This document shows, piece after piece, positions 17,045-26,537 of a stretch of DNA of 64,000 nucleotides. How positions within the stretch are numbered: the stretch's first letter is position 1; each line of letters starts with the position of its first letter. The position numbers were made by a program, and so were the translations under genes. Source of the DNA: Burkholderia humptydooensis (lineage in GTDB: Bacteria; Pseudomonadota; Gammaproteobacteria; Burkholderiales; Burkholderiaceae); contig NZ_CP013380.1 of assembly GCF_001513745.1 (NCBI RefSeq), positions 1,922,001-1,986,000 of the forward strand, in the 5' to 3' direction. The notes beneath the pieces are model-generated. The model was not told the DNA's origin, did not search any database, and worked only from the letters and a program-made list of their open reading frames with translations.

Positions 17045-17809
17045 ATGGTCGACATCGTGATCGTCGCGAGCGCGTTCGGCGCGGATGCGGTGCGCCGCGC
17101 GGGCCATCGCGCATTCGTCGCCGCGGCGGCCGACGCGGGCGCCGCCGGCTTCGAGGTGCGCGGCGAGCTGTTCGCGTCGAGCGGCGACGCGTCCGCGCCC
17201 GCGCTGGCGGAACTCGGCCGCGCGATCGTCGCGGCCGGGCTGTGGCCGGTGTACTCGACGCCCGCGACGCTCTATGCGGACGACGGCGGCCTGAACCGCG
17301 ACGCGCTCGCCGCAGCGCTCGCGCAAGCCGACACGCTCGGCGCGCGCTTCGTCAAGTTCCAGTTGGGCGGCTTCGCCGCCGATCCGCACGCGGCCGAGCT
17401 CGCCGACGCGACGCGCGGCGCGCGCGCCCGCGTGCTGGTCGAGAACGGCCAACTGCGGCGGGGCGGCGCGCTCGCGCAATTCACGGCGCTGTTCGCCGCG
17501 CTGCGCGACGCGCGCCGCCCGGCGCTCGTCGGCATGACGTTCGACATCGGCAACTGGCTATGGGCGGGCGAGGCGCCGCTTGCGGCCGCGCGCGCGCTCG
17601 CCGCGCACGTCGAATACATCCATTGCAAGGCGGTCGACGGCGAGGGCGCGCGCCGCTTCGCGATCGCGCCTCCGCCCGGCGACCGCTTCTGCGACGACGC
17701 GCTCGCGCTGCTGCCGCGCGCGGCGCCGCGCGGGATCGAATTTCCGCTCGACGCGGCGCGCGTGGCCGACGACGCGGCGGCGCGCGTCGCGTGGCTCGCG
17801 GCCGCATGA
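17045..17809 (+). CDS. kguE: KguE, sugar phosphate isomerase/epimerase-like protein
   Basis: 254-residue TIM-barrel protein of the xylose-isomerase-like superfamily. Typical barrel pieces are visible: ARFVKFQLGGF, ARVLVENGQ, GMTFDIGNW and EYIHCKAVDG, which supply metal ligands in this fold (Glu, Asp, His). It is the first gene of kguE-kguK-kguT-kguD, whose products import and phosphorylate 2-ketogluconate and reduce it to 6-phosphogluconate; the exact step of KguE is unsettled. GAGGAGG precedes the ATG. The operator palindrome upstream places it under the LacI-type repressor at the end of the cluster. Confidence 0.85.
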   Translation: MVDIVIVASAFGADAVRRAGHRAFVAAAADAGAAGFEVRGELFASSGDASAPALAELGRAIVAAGLWPVYSTPATLYADDGGLNRDALAAALAQADTLGARFVKFQLGGFAADPHAAELADATRGARARVLVENGQLRRGGALAQFTALFAALRDARRPALVGMTFDIGNWLWAGEAPLAAARALAAHVEYIHCKAVDGEGARRFAIAPPPGDRFCDDALALLPRAAPRGIEFPLDAARVADDAAARVAWLAAA

Positions 17810-17899
17810 AACCCACCCACCGGCGCCCGGCTCGGCTAAGCTCGACGCTTACGCCGACGCCAGGCCGTTGATCGTTGATCGAAGGAGTCAGCCCACACC

Positions 17900-18889
17900 A
17901 TGCAAGCCCCGCTCGACGTCGTCACCTATGGCGAAGCGATGGCGATGTTCGTCGCCGCCGAACCCGGCCCGCTCGACAGCGCGACGCAATTCACGAAGCG
18001 CATCGCGGGCGCCGATCTGAACGTCGCGATCGGCCTGGCGCGCCTCGGTTTCCGGGTCGGCTGGGTGAGCCGCGTCGGCGCCGATTCGTTTGGCCGCTAC
18101 GTGCTCGACACGCTCGCGCGCGAGCACGTCGACGCGTCGTGCGTGACGGTCGACGCGCGCTATCCGACGGGCTTCCAGTTGAAGTCGCGCGCGACCGACG
18201 GCGCGGACCCGACCGTCGAGTATTTCCGCAAGGGCTCGGCCGCGAGCCGCCTGTCGCTCGACGACTACGCGCCCGGCTACGTGCTCGGCGCGCGCCACCT
18301 GCATCTGACGGGCGTCGCGCCCGCGCTGTCCGATTCGTCGCGCGAGCTCGCGTTCCATCTCGCGCGCACGATGCGCGCGGCTGGCAGGACGGTGTCGTTC
18401 GATCCGAACCTGCGGCCGACACTGTGGCCGTCGCCGGAAGCGATGGCGAGCACGCTGAACGCGCTCGCCGCGCACGCGGACTGGGTGCTGCCCGGGCTCG
18501 CCGAAGGGCGCCAGTTGACGGGCCTCGGCACGCCCGCCGACATCGCGCGCTTCTACCTCGCGCAGGGCGCGCGCGGCGTGATCGTCAAGCTCGGCGCGCA
18601 GGGCGCGTACTTCCGCACGGCCGACGGCTGCGAGGGCACGGTCGCGGCCGAGCGCGTCGAGCACGTCGTCGACACGGTCGGCGCGGGCGACGGCTTCGCG
18701 GTCGGCGTCGTGAGCGCGCTGCTCGAGGGCCGCGCGATCGGCGACGCGGTGGCGCGGGGCAACCGGATCGGCGCGCTCGCGATCCAGGTGATCGGCGATT
18801 CGGAAGGACTGCCGACGCGCGCGGCGCTCGATCGAATCGAAAATCTGAGCAATGCGCGGGATCGCCTAGAGGCGCCGCTCGCGCGATAA
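17900..18889 (+). CDS. kguK: 2-ketogluconate kinase, PfkB family
   Basis: 329-residue sugar kinase of the PfkB/ribokinase family. The N-terminal substrate part contains GADLNVAIGLARLG, and the C-terminal ATP site DTVGAGDGFAVGVVSALLEG carries the catalytic Asp of the GAGD motif. In the pathway it phosphorylates 2-ketogluconate to 2-keto-6-phosphogluconate, which the reductase encoded two genes downstream converts to 6-phosphogluconate. It lies 90 nt after kguE. A 2-keto-3-deoxygluconate kinase is the close alternative by sequence, but the gene order kguE-K-T-D decides for KguK. Confidence 0.87.
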   Translation: MQAPLDVVTYGEAMAMFVAAEPGPLDSATQFTKRIAGADLNVAIGLARLGFRVGWVSRVGADSFGRYVLDTLAREHVDASCVTVDARYPTGFQLKSRATDGADPTVEYFRKGSAASRLSLDDYAPGYVLGARHLHLTGVAPALSDSSRELAFHLARTMRAAGRTVSFDPNLRPTLWPSPEAMASTLNALAAHADWVLPGLAEGRQLTGLGTPADIARFYLAQGARGVIVKLGAQGAYFRTADGCEGTVAAERVEHVVDTVGAGDGFAVGVVSALLEGRAIGDAVARGNRIGALAIQVIGDSEGLPTRAALDRIENLSNARDRLEAPLAR

Positions 18890-18973
18890 ACCGCCTGTCC
18901 CGTCGCAGGACGGGCACAATCGCGGCGAATCCCGCGTTTCATACGGCGCCGCTCGACACAGGAGACACACACC

Positions 18974-20251
18974 ATGCCTGCAACGCTCGCGATTCGCCGC
19001 TGGTGGACGATCATGCCGATCGTCTTCATCACGTACAGCCTCGCGTATCTCGACCGCGCGAACTACGGCTTCGCCGCGGCGGCCGGGATCAATCAGGATC
19101 TCGGCATCGGCAAGGGGCTGTCGTCGCTGATCGGCGCGCTGTTCTTCCTCGGCTACTTCTTCTTTCAGATTCCGGGCGCGATCTATGCGGAGCGGCGCAG
19201 CGTGAAGACGCTCGTGTTCTGGAGCCTCGTGCTGTGGGGCGCGTGCGCGTCGCTCACGGGCGTCGTCAGCAACATCCCGTCGCTGATGGCGATCCGCTTC
19301 CTGCTCGGCGTCGTCGAGGCGGCCGTGATGCCCGCGATGCTGATCTTCATCAGCAACTGGTTCACGAAGCGCGAGCGCTCGCGCGCGAACACGTTCCTCA
19401 TTCTCGGCAATCCGGTCACGGTGCTGTGGATGTCGGTCGTGTCCGGCTATCTCGTTCACGCGTTCGGCTGGCGCCACATGTTCGTCGCCGAAGGGCTGCC
19501 CGCCGTCGCGTGGGCGGTCTGCTGGTGGTTCCTCGTGCAGGACCGGCCCGCGCAGGCGAAGTGGCTCACCGACGAGGAAAAGCGCGCTCTCGACGCCGCG
19601 CTCGCGGCCGAGCAGGCGGCGCTCAAGCCGGTGCGCAATTATCGCGACGCGTTCCGCTCGCCCGCCGTCGTCAAGCTCTGCGCGCAATACTTTTGCTGGA
19701 GCATCGGCGTGTACGGCTTCGTGCTGTGGCTGCCGTCGATCGTGAAGAGCGGCTCGGCGCTCGGCATGGTCGAAACGGGGTGGCTGTCCGCGCTGCCGTA
19801 TCTCGCCGCGACGATCGCGATGCTCGCCGCGTCGTGGGCGTCCGACCGGCTCGGCTCGCGCAAGGGCTTCGTGTGGCCGTTCCTGCTGATCGGCGCGGCC
19901 GCGTTCGCCGCGTCGTACGCGCTCGGCTCGACGCATTTCTGGCTGTCGTACGCGCTGCTCGTCGTCGCGGGCGCGGCGATGTACGCGCCGTATGGGCCGT
20001 TCTTCGCGATCGTGCCGGAATTGCTGCCGAAGAACGTCGCGGGCGGCGCGATGGCGCTCATCAACAGCATGGGTGCGCTCGGCTCGTTCGTCGGCTCGTA
20101 CGCGGTCGGCTATCTGAACGGCGCGACGGGCTCGCCCGCCGCGTCCTACGCATTCATGAGCGCCGCGCTCGTCGCGGCCGTCGTGCTCACGCTGTCGGTG
20201 AAGCCGGCGGGCGCGACGCCGCCGCTCGCCCATCCGTCGCAAGGAAAGTGA
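18974..20251 (+). CDS. kguT: 2-ketogluconate MFS transporter
   Basis: 425-residue major facilitator of the anion:cation symporter branch, with twelve membrane segments. The N-terminal signature SLAYLDRANYGFAAAAGI with the ISQ-like GALFFLGYFFFQIPGA is typical of hexuronate/ketogluconate carriers. It takes up 2-ketogluconate for the kinase encoded just upstream. A GGAGAC ribosome-binding site precedes the ATG, and the downstream reductase gene starts 4 nt after its stop, so the two are coupled. Confidence 0.88.
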   Translation: MPATLAIRRWWTIMPIVFITYSLAYLDRANYGFAAAAGINQDLGIGKGLSSLIGALFFLGYFFFQIPGAIYAERRSVKTLVFWSLVLWGACASLTGVVSNIPSLMAIRFLLGVVEAAVMPAMLIFISNWFTKRERSRANTFLILGNPVTVLWMSVVSGYLVHAFGWRHMFVAEGLPAVAWAVCWWFLVQDRPAQAKWLTDEEKRALDAALAAEQAALKPVRNYRDAFRSPAVVKLCAQYFCWSIGVYGFVLWLPSIVKSGSALGMVETGWLSALPYLAATIAMLAASWASDRLGSRKGFVWPFLLIGAAAFAASYALGSTHFWLSYALLVVAGAAMYAPYGPFFAIVPELLPKNVAGGAMALINSMGALGSFVGSYAVGYLNGATGSPAASYAFMSAALVAAVVLTLSVKPAGATPPLAHPSQGK

Positions 20252-20255
20252 ACAC

Positions 20256-21233
20256 ATGAAGCATCGCATCGTCGTCTACAAGCCGCTTCCTGACGACGTG
20301 CTCGCAACCCTGCGCGAGCATGCGGACGTCGTGCTCGCCGAGGGCGCCGACGCGCTCGCGCGCGCGCTGCCCGACGCCGACGGCGCGCTCGGCGCGAGCC
20401 TGAGGATCACGCCCGGGCTGCTCGATCGCGCGCCGCGGCTGCGCGCGTGGTCGACGATCTCGGTCGGCTTCGACAACTTCGACGTCGCCGATCTGACGCG
20501 CCGCGGGATCGTGCTCGCGCACACGCCGGACGTGCTGACCGAGGCGACCGCCGACACCGTGTTCGCGCTGATCCTCGCGAGCGCGCGGCGCGTCGTCGAG
20601 CTCGCCGAATTCGTGAAGGCGGGGCAGTGGCGGCAGAGCATCGGCGAGTCGCTCTACGGCACCGACGTGAACGGCAAGACGCTCGGCATCGTCGGGCTCG
20701 GGCGCATCGGCGCGGCGGTCGCGCGCCGCGCGGCGCTCGGGTTCCGGATGCCGGTGCTCTACACGAACCGCAGCGCGAACCCGCAGGCGCAGGCGCAGTT
20801 CGGCGCGCGCCGCGTCGAGCTCGACGAACTGCTCGCCGAGGCCGATTTCGTGTGCCTGCAAGTGCCGCTTTCGCCGCAGACGCGGCATCTGATCGGCGCG
20901 CGCGAGCTCGCGAAGATGAAGCGCAGCGCGATCCTCGTGAACGCGTCGCGCGGGCCCGTCGTCGACGAGGCGGCGCTCATCGACGCGCTGCGCGCGGGAA
21001 CGATTCGGGCGGCGGGGCTCGACGTGTTCGAGCGCGAGCCGCTCGCCGCGGATTCGCCGTTGCTGTCGATGCGCAACGTCGTCGCGCTGCCGCACATCGG
21101 CTCGGCGACGCGCGAGACGCGCCACGCGATGGCGCGTTGCGCGGCCGAGAACGTGATCGCGGCGCTCGACGGCACGCTCACGCGCAATATCGTCAATCGC
21201 GACGCGCTGCGGCGCGCGACATCGACGCCGTGA
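20256..21233 (+). CDS. kguD: 2-ketogluconate-6-phosphate reductase, D-2-hydroxyacid dehydrogenase family
   Basis: 325-residue D-isomer-specific 2-hydroxyacid dehydrogenase. The NAD(P)-binding Rossmann motif is GIVGLGRIGAAVARRA. The catalytic Arg lies in NASRGPVVDEAALI, the Glu a little further on, and the His in LPHIGSAT. In the Kgu pathway it reduces 2-keto-6-phosphogluconate to 6-phosphogluconate, feeding the Entner-Doudoroff route. It is also similar to glyoxylate/hydroxypyruvate reductases (GhrB), which would be the assignment without the operon context. Confidence 0.87.
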   Translation: MKHRIVVYKPLPDDVLATLREHADVVLAEGADALARALPDADGALGASLRITPGLLDRAPRLRAWSTISVGFDNFDVADLTRRGIVLAHTPDVLTEATADTVFALILASARRVVELAEFVKAGQWRQSIGESLYGTDVNGKTLGIVGLGRIGAAVARRAALGFRMPVLYTNRSANPQAQAQFGARRVELDELLAEADFVCLQVPLSPQTRHLIGARELAKMKRSAILVNASRGPVVDEAALIDALRAGTIRAAGLDVFEREPLAADSPLLSMRNVVALPHIGSATRETRHAMARCAAENVIAALDGTLTRNIVNRDALRRATSTP

Positions 21234-21674
21234 ACGCCGAGCCGAACGCATGCGGCATGCCGCATCGCGCGGCACGTGGCGAACGCAGGCGCCGGATAAG
21301 GCTCATCGCTTCGCGCCGTGATTCGGCGGCCGAATCGTCAGCAGTCCGACAGCTTGCGGCTTGGTGCATGAGTGCGGGATTCGACGCGGAGAAAACGCGA
21401 TGACAATGGGCGACGCAGCGCGCCGCGACTCGACTGACGCCGCGCGTCCCTCCACGCTAGAGGAGGCCATCTTGGTACGGCCCGATTGCCTGCGTTATGA
21501 TCGCCCGCTGATCGCCGCGCAGCCGCTGCGGCAAGATAGGCGCTCGCGCGCCGTCCTAGGCTTTGCCGGGCCGGAATCGGCCGACAGGAGACATCGTCAG
21601 TTGGCCTTTCCATCCAACAACAATGACCCGCCCGCTCGCGAGGCGGAGCGGGCCGCTCGTCACGAGGCGCCACT
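21234..21674 (+). promoter_or_regulatory. intergenic region with a promoter for ptxS
   Basis: No gene is apparent in these 441 nt. TTGGTA (21472-21477), an 18-nt spacer and TATGAT (21496-21501) form a good sigma-70 promoter reading into ptxS, leaving a leader of about 165 nt. No second copy of the kgu operator palindrome was found here, so ptxS does not appear to repress itself through the same box. Confidence 0.5.
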
Positions 21675-22718
21675 GTGAGCGATCCACGAACTCAGCCGTC
21701 GCGTCCCGCGACGATCAGCGACGTCGCCCGCGAAGCGGGCACCGGCAAGACCAGCGTCTCGCGTTACCTGAACGGCGAAACGAACGTGCTGTCCGCCGAT
21801 CTGCGCCAGCGCATCGAGGACGCGATCGCGCGCCTGAACTACCGTCCGAACCAGATGGCGCGCGGCCTGAAGCGCGGCCGCAACCGCCTCCTCGGCCTGC
21901 TCGCCGCGGACCTGACGAATCCCTACACGGTCGAAGTGCTGCGCGGCGTCGAGGCCGCGTGCCACGCGCTCGGCTACATGCCGCTCATCTGCCACGCGGC
22001 GAACGAACTCGAGATGGAGCGCCGCTATCTGCAGTTGCTCACCACCTACCGCGTCGAAGGCATGATCGTCAACGCGCTCGGCGCCGATGAGAATGCGCTG
22101 AAATCGCTGCGCGGCGGCGGTATTCCGACCGTGCTCGTCGATCGCAGCGTCGCAGGCTTCGAAACCGACATGATCGGCCTCGACAACGCGGCGGCGATCG
22201 AGACGGGCTTGCAGCACCTGTTCGCGCAGGGCTTCCAGTCGATTCATTTCGTCGTGCAGCCGTTCGAGCACGTGAGCTCGCGGCGGCTGCGCGAGGCCGC
22301 GTTTCGCGCGCAGGTCGCGGCATCCGGGCGCACCGTGCATCCGACGATCGTGCTCGAGCCGAACGAGCCGGAATCCACGCGGCGCGCGCTCGCCGAGCTC
22401 GATGCGCGCATCGACGCGGCCGCGGGCGAGCCCGTGCGGCCCGCGATCTTCGCGGCGAACGCGCCCGTTGCGCTCGTGATCGCGCGGCATCTGCACGCGC
22501 GGCTCGGCGACGCGTGGCAAAAGCGCGTCGCGCTGATCGCGATCGACGATCCCGACTGGGCGGAGCTGATCGGCGTGACGACGATCCGTCAGCCGACTTA
22601 CGACATCGGCTATCGCGCGGTCGAATTCGTTCACGAGCGGATCGACGGCGGCACGGGCGCCTTCCACGAGGCGCTGCTGGCGGGCGAGCTCTGCGTGCGC
22701 GCGTCGACGGCGACCTGA
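21675..22718 (+). CDS. ptxS: LacI family repressor PtxS of the kgu operon
   Basis: 347-residue LacI/GalR repressor. The N-terminal HTH (TISDVAREAGTGKTSVSRYL) and hinge helix are at about 10-65 (LNYRPNQMARGLK), followed by a two-lobe periplasmic-binding-like effector domain (about 70-345). The GTG at 21675 is the start because it lies just before the HTH; GAGGCG is upstream. In pseudomonads PtxS represses the kgu genes and responds to 2-ketogluconate. The kguEKTD genes directly upstream and the palindrome before kguE support this assignment. Confidence 0.85.
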   Translation: MSDPRTQPSRPATISDVAREAGTGKTSVSRYLNGETNVLSADLRQRIEDAIARLNYRPNQMARGLKRGRNRLLGLLAADLTNPYTVEVLRGVEAACHALGYMPLICHAANELEMERRYLQLLTTYRVEGMIVNALGADENALKSLRGGGIPTVLVDRSVAGFETDMIGLDNAAAIETGLQHLFAQGFQSIHFVVQPFEHVSSRRLREAAFRAQVAASGRTVHPTIVLEPNEPESTRRALAELDARIDAAAGEPVRPAIFAANAPVALVIARHLHARLGDAWQKRVALIAIDDPDWAELIGVTTIRQPTYDIGYRAVEFVHERIDGGTGAFHEALLAGELCVRASTAT

Positions 22719-22775
22719 GTTGAGTATCATTCGGGGCACGCACCGCACCGGTGCGCGTTTCGAACAAGGATTGTC

Positions 22776-23564
22776 ATGACCGTTGCCCCCGTCACGCTGG
22801 CGGCGCTCGTCATCGCCACGCTCATCGTGGCGTTGCTGCCGATCGGCCTCTATCGATTCCTGCGCCGGCCGATGGCGCTCGACCGGCGCGACGCGATCGT
22901 CGGCGTCGCCGTCTACACGCTGTTCGCGACGCTGCTCGAACGCGGCGTCTACGCGTTGCTGCTGAGCCAGCCGTCGGCCGTCATGTGGCTGTCGAAGCCC
23001 GTCACGTTCGCGGTGTTCGGCACCGCCGTCGCCGCGCTGTTCGAGGAGGTCGGCCGCTATCTCGGGCTGCGCTTTCTCGCGAAGCGCTACGGCCCGTCGA
23101 GCGGCGACGCGCGCGGCCTCGCGAACGGCATCGGCCATGGCGGCGCGCAGGCGTGGTTCGTCGGCGTCGTCGTGCTCGCGCAATGGGTCTATCTCGCGTG
23201 GCTCGCGAATCGCGGCGAGCTGAACGCGCAACTGTCGACGATGCCCGCCGATCTCGCGCTGCGCATCCAGGTGATGCTCGCGACGATGTCGCCCGTATCG
23301 GTCGCGGTGTCGGCGCTCGAGCGCGTCGCGGCGTTCGTCGTGCAGGTCGCGCTGTCCGTGCTGATGTGGCGCGGCATTCGCGCGAACCGGCGCTGGATCC
23401 TGCCCGCGATGATCGTGCTGCATCCCGTCATCGATCTGCCGTCGATCGTCTACAACGGCGGCGGCGTGCCGTTCGAATGGATGGTCGCGCTGTATCTGCT
23501 CCTCGCGGCGGGCTTCGCCGGCGCGCTGATGAAACTGTGCCGGCCCGCGCGCGCCGCACGCTGA
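22776..23564 (+). CDS. YhfC family putative intramembrane metalloprotease
   Basis: 262-residue integral membrane protein with about seven hydrophobic segments, of the YhfC family. Conserved polar residues within membrane helices resemble a metal site: FEEVGRYLGLRF, NGIGHGGAQAW and VLHPVIDLPS give Glu and His side chains. Such proteins are classed as putative intramembrane metalloproteases, but activity is generally unproven. It is followed after 14 nt by a DUF3022 gene and may be co-transcribed with it. Confidence 0.75.
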   Translation: MTVAPVTLAALVIATLIVALLPIGLYRFLRRPMALDRRDAIVGVAVYTLFATLLERGVYALLLSQPSAVMWLSKPVTFAVFGTAVAALFEEVGRYLGLRFLAKRYGPSSGDARGLANGIGHGGAQAWFVGVVVLAQWVYLAWLANRGELNAQLSTMPADLALRIQVMLATMSPVSVAVSALERVAAFVVQVALSVLMWRGIRANRRWILPAMIVLHPVIDLPSIVYNGGGVPFEWMVALYLLLAAGFAGALMKLCRPARAAR

Positions 23565-23578
23565 ACCGAAACCCGACG

Positions 23579-23941
23579 ATGGACGATTATCAATACGATT
23601 GCGCGAGCGCCGAATTCGGCGAGCTCGCGCGCGTGATCTGCGATCTCTTTCCCGAGCAGACGCACTTCGCCGAGCGCACCGACGAAGCGGGGCGCTTTCT
23701 CGCCGTGCACTGGCTCGCGATGCGCTTCGGCGCGACGCCGCGCAAGACGACGCTCGACGTGCGCTTCGCGGGCGCCGCGCTGCAGCGCTATCTCGCGCTC
23801 AAGCCGATGCAGCGCGCGCGCAGCCATGCGGTGCTGCGCGCGTACGTCGAGGCGACGCTCGGCTCGCTCGAGGAGCGGCATGCGGCGGGCGAGGCGGTGC
23901 CGCGCGAGACGACGCTCGAGCTCGGCGACGAGTTCGCGTAA
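23579..23941 (+). CDS. DUF3022 family protein
   Basis: 120-residue soluble acidic protein starting MDDYQYDCASAEFGELA. It resembles DUF3022 proteins, which occur mainly in Burkholderia and relatives and have no known function. Two short charged helices (around residues 60-100) are all that can be predicted. The start is 14 nt after the stop of the YhfC-like gene. A strong hairpin terminator lies 77 nt after its stop. Confidence 0.65.
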   Translation: MDDYQYDCASAEFGELARVICDLFPEQTHFAERTDEAGRFLAVHWLAMRFGATPRKTTLDVRFAGAALQRYLALKPMQRARSHAVLRAYVEATLGSLEERHAAGEAVPRETTLELGDEFA

Positions 23942-24017
23942 CAAGCGCGCGGCGCGTGCCGGCATGCGCCGCGCCGCCTGTCCGATGCCCCAATGCTTCC
24001 AATTCCGATCGCGATAA

Positions 24018-24048
24018 AAAGCCCGCCGTTCGGCAGACGGCGGGCTTT
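24018..24048. terminator. rho-independent terminator
   Basis: AAAGCCCGCCG (24018-24028), a 9-nt loop and CGGCGGGCTTT (24038-24048) form a perfect 11-bp stem flanked by A and T runs. It can end transcription from either side: the DUF3022 gene on the + strand and the PGDYG gene on the minus strand. Confidence 0.85.
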
Positions 24049-24227
24049 GTATTTGTCGTGGCGCGCTGTTTTTTTTCGCAGGCGGCGCTTGCTCGCGTTC
24101 CTGCGCTTGGGCGCCGCGGCGTACGGCGGATTCGTCGAGGATGCGTCGCGGCTCCGGAGTCGGCCGGCTCACGCGGCCGCCGCGCCGGCGAGCGCAACGG
24201 GCGAATACGACGCGAATGCGCCGCGCG

Positions 24228-24662
24228 TCAATCCGCTTTGCGGTACACCTGCGCGAAGCGCTTCGCCTGCACGACGCCGTAATCGCCGGGCGCGTACTGC
24301 ATCACCCAGTCGCCCGCGTCGCCGCGCAGCGTGTCGCCGCCCGCCGAGCGCGCGATCGAGAACGCCGCGTCCATCCGCTTCGCGAGCACGACGGCCGGGC
24401 GGTTGCGGTACGCGCCCGGCGCGCCGTGCGCGGCGCCCGCCGTCGCGGGCGCATACTTCGCGTCGAAGCGCTCGCGCGACACCACCCAGCGGTCGCCCGT
24501 CGAACCGGTGACGAGCGCGTCGCCCGCCGCATAGCGGTTCGGGCCTTCGAGGCTCATCAGCTCGCCCGGCTGCGCGGCGAACTCGACCTGAACCGTCTCG
24601 TCCTTGACGACGCGCAGCGCGTCCGGATCGTTGCTGAGGTCGACGTTTTTTAGTTCGATCAT
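24228..24662 (-). CDS. PGDYG domain protein
   Basis: 144-residue soluble protein with the family-naming motif PGDYG at residues 125-129 near the C-terminus. The N-terminal half has short beta-type stretches such as VVKDETVQVEFAA and PNRYAAGDALV. The family is small and without known function. The ATG at 24662 is preferred; a TTG five codons upstream is in frame. It is transcribed alone and faces the terminator at 24018-24048. Confidence 0.7.
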   Translation of the reverse strand: MIELKNVDLSNDPDALRVVKDETVQVEFAAQPGELMSLEGPNRYAAGDALVTGSTGDRWVVSRERFDAKYAPATAGAAHGAPGAYRNRPAVVLAKRMDAAFSIARSAGGDTLRGDAGDWVMQYAPGDYGVVQAKRFAQVYRKAD

Positions 24663-24852
24663 GTCGATTTTCGTCAATAAAGGCGCATCACTTTAGCGCG
24701 AATCCGGGCGCGCGTGAACGCCGACCTTGCGAGCGACGAGCGTTGAGACAAAGATGAAGTGATCGCGTCTCGATTTGCCGTCCGACTGTGTCGACCAGGC
24801 CGGGCGACGCCGGCCGTGCTTGCCGTCGCCCGGCGCAGACCAAGGGGAAGCC

Positions 24853-25866
24853 ATGCAGATGCGCCATGCCGCCGCGCGCGCGATGCCCGCCGCCGCGCTC
24901 ACGATCACGCTCGCCGCCGCGCCCGCGGCGCCGCCGTTGCCCGCGCTGCGCGCGGACGCGAATCGCGTATCGGTGTCCGGCTTGTCGTCGGGTGCGTACA
25001 TGGCGCTCCAGTATCAGGTCGCGTATTCGGCGTCGGTGATCGGCGTCGGCGTGATCGCGGGCGGCCCGTACTATTGCGCGGCGGGCAGCCTCGCGAACAC
25101 CGACCTCTGCCGAGGGCTCGTGCCCAACATGGTGCCGGATCCGGGATTGCTGGTCGCCGCCGCGCAGGGCTTCGCCGCGCGCGGGCAGATCGACCCGCTC
25201 GCGAACCTGCAGCGCGCGAAGGTCTATCTGTTCAGCGGAACGAAAGACACGATCGTCCGACAATCGGCCGTCGACGCGGCGTGGTCGTTCTTCTGGCTCT
25301 CCGGCGTGCCCGTATCGAGCATCGTCTACGTCGCCGACATCCCGGCCGGTCACGCGTTCGTCACGCCGTCCGCGGGCAACGCGTGCGATGCCAACGCCTC
25401 GCCGTACATCAGCCATTGCACGGTCGGGCAATCGGGCTACGACCAGGCGGGCGCGCTGCTCGAGACGATTTACGGACCGCTTTCGCCGCCCGCCGCGAAG
25501 CCGGCGGGGCGCGCGATCACGTTCGGCCAGCGCGAGTTCGCGCCCGCGTCGAGCGGGCTCGCGGCCGACGGATATGCGTACGTGCCGCGCGCGTGCGACG
25601 CGAACGCCGGCTGCAAGGTGCACGTCGTGTTTCATGGCTGCCTGCAGTCGGCCGCCGTCGTGCGCGACATGACGACATACGACAACTGGGCCGACGCGAA
25701 CGGCATCGTCGTGCTGTATCCGCAGGTTGCAAAGACGAGCACGCCGAACGATCCGCAGGGCTGCTGGGACTGGTTCGCGTACACCGGGCAGAACTACGCG
25801 TGGAAGTCGGGCGCGCAGATGCGCGCGGTGCGGGCGATGATCGAGCGGGTCACGTCCGCGCCCTGA
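24853..25866 (+). CDS. secreted PHA/PHB depolymerase-type esterase
   Basis: 337-residue alpha/beta-hydrolase of the extracellular short-chain-length polyhydroxyalkanoate depolymerase group (type 2 catalytic domain). A signal peptide of about 35 residues is followed by the nucleophile elbow SGLSSGAYMA, the acid in GTKDTIV and the catalytic His in IPAGHAFV; HGC near residue 260 fits an oxyanion element. Several cysteines suggest disulfides and export. AAGGGGAAG precedes the ATG at 24853. It would hydrolyse external PHB or related polyesters; a general esterase is the alternative. No substrate-binding domain is present. Confidence 0.8.
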   Translation: MQMRHAAARAMPAAALTITLAAAPAAPPLPALRADANRVSVSGLSSGAYMALQYQVAYSASVIGVGVIAGGPYYCAAGSLANTDLCRGLVPNMVPDPGLLVAAAQGFAARGQIDPLANLQRAKVYLFSGTKDTIVRQSAVDAAWSFFWLSGVPVSSIVYVADIPAGHAFVTPSAGNACDANASPYISHCTVGQSGYDQAGALLETIYGPLSPPAAKPAGRAITFGQREFAPASSGLAADGYAYVPRACDANAGCKVHVVFHGCLQSAAVVRDMTTYDNWADANGIVVLYPQVAKTSTPNDPQGCWDWFAYTGQNYAWKSGAQMRAVRAMIERVTSAP

Positions 25867-26018
25867 GTGACGGGCGGGGCGGCGCGCCTGCCGGGCGGGA
25901 GCGGGGCCAAGCGTCGATGCGCTTGCATCACGCGCCGAGCGTTGGGGGCGGACGTCGCGAACGAGCGCGAGCGCGCCGGTTGCCGCATGCGCGCGGCCGG
26001 CGCGCTCGCGCGTTCGCG

Positions 26019-26537
26019 TTACTGCGCGGCGCCGGCGCTCGCGGGGGGCTGGCCGTCCGCCTTGCCCGGATGCTTGCGCGCGCGTGCCTTGCCCGGCTCC
26101 GGGTGCAGCCATTTGCGGAACGTCGAGTCGGCCAGCGCCTTCTGCTCGGCCGGGAAGCTCGCGTACAGCGGCGTGAACGCGTCGGCGAGCTTTTTCGCGC
26201 CGTCCGCGTTCGCCCGCGTGAGTTCCGCGTACTGGTTCATGTCGTCGAGCGCGGACGCGGTCTTGTTCTCCATCCGCTCGCGATAAAGACGCGCCATCGT
26301 TGCGCCGTTGTCGCGCATCGTGTCGGCGAACGTCTTCCATTGCGACTCCTGCTCCGGCGTAATCTTCAACTGGTTGTGCAGGTACGTGATGCGCTCCTCG
26401 ACGCGCGCTTCATGGCGCGCGGCCGCGGCGGCCGGGGCGGAGGCCGCCGCGGCGGGCGCCGACGCGCTCGTTTGCGCGTGCGCGAGCGTGGCCGCCAGCG
26501 CGAGCGCGGCAGCGAAAGTCAGCGAGATCTTTTTCAT
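26019..26537 (-). CDS. periplasmic Spy/CpxP-like LTXXQ protein
   Basis: 172-residue exported protein with signal peptide MKKISLTFAAALALAATLAHA and an Ala-rich linker, then a helical LTXXQ-type domain (about 45-145) including LKITPEQESQWKTFADTMRD. The family includes the periplasmic chaperone Spy and the stress modulator CpxP. The C-terminus is basic. It is a single gene with a GGAGCTCC-type ribosome-binding site. A general periplasmic chaperone role is the family-level guess. Confidence 0.75.
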   Translation of the reverse strand: MKKISLTFAAALALAATLAHAQTSASAPAAAASAPAAAAARHEARVEERITYLHNQLKITPEQESQWKTFADTMRDNGATMARLYRERMENKTASALDDMNQYAELTRANADGAKKLADAFTPLYASFPAEQKALADSTFRKWLHPEPGKARARKHPGKADGQPPASAGAAQ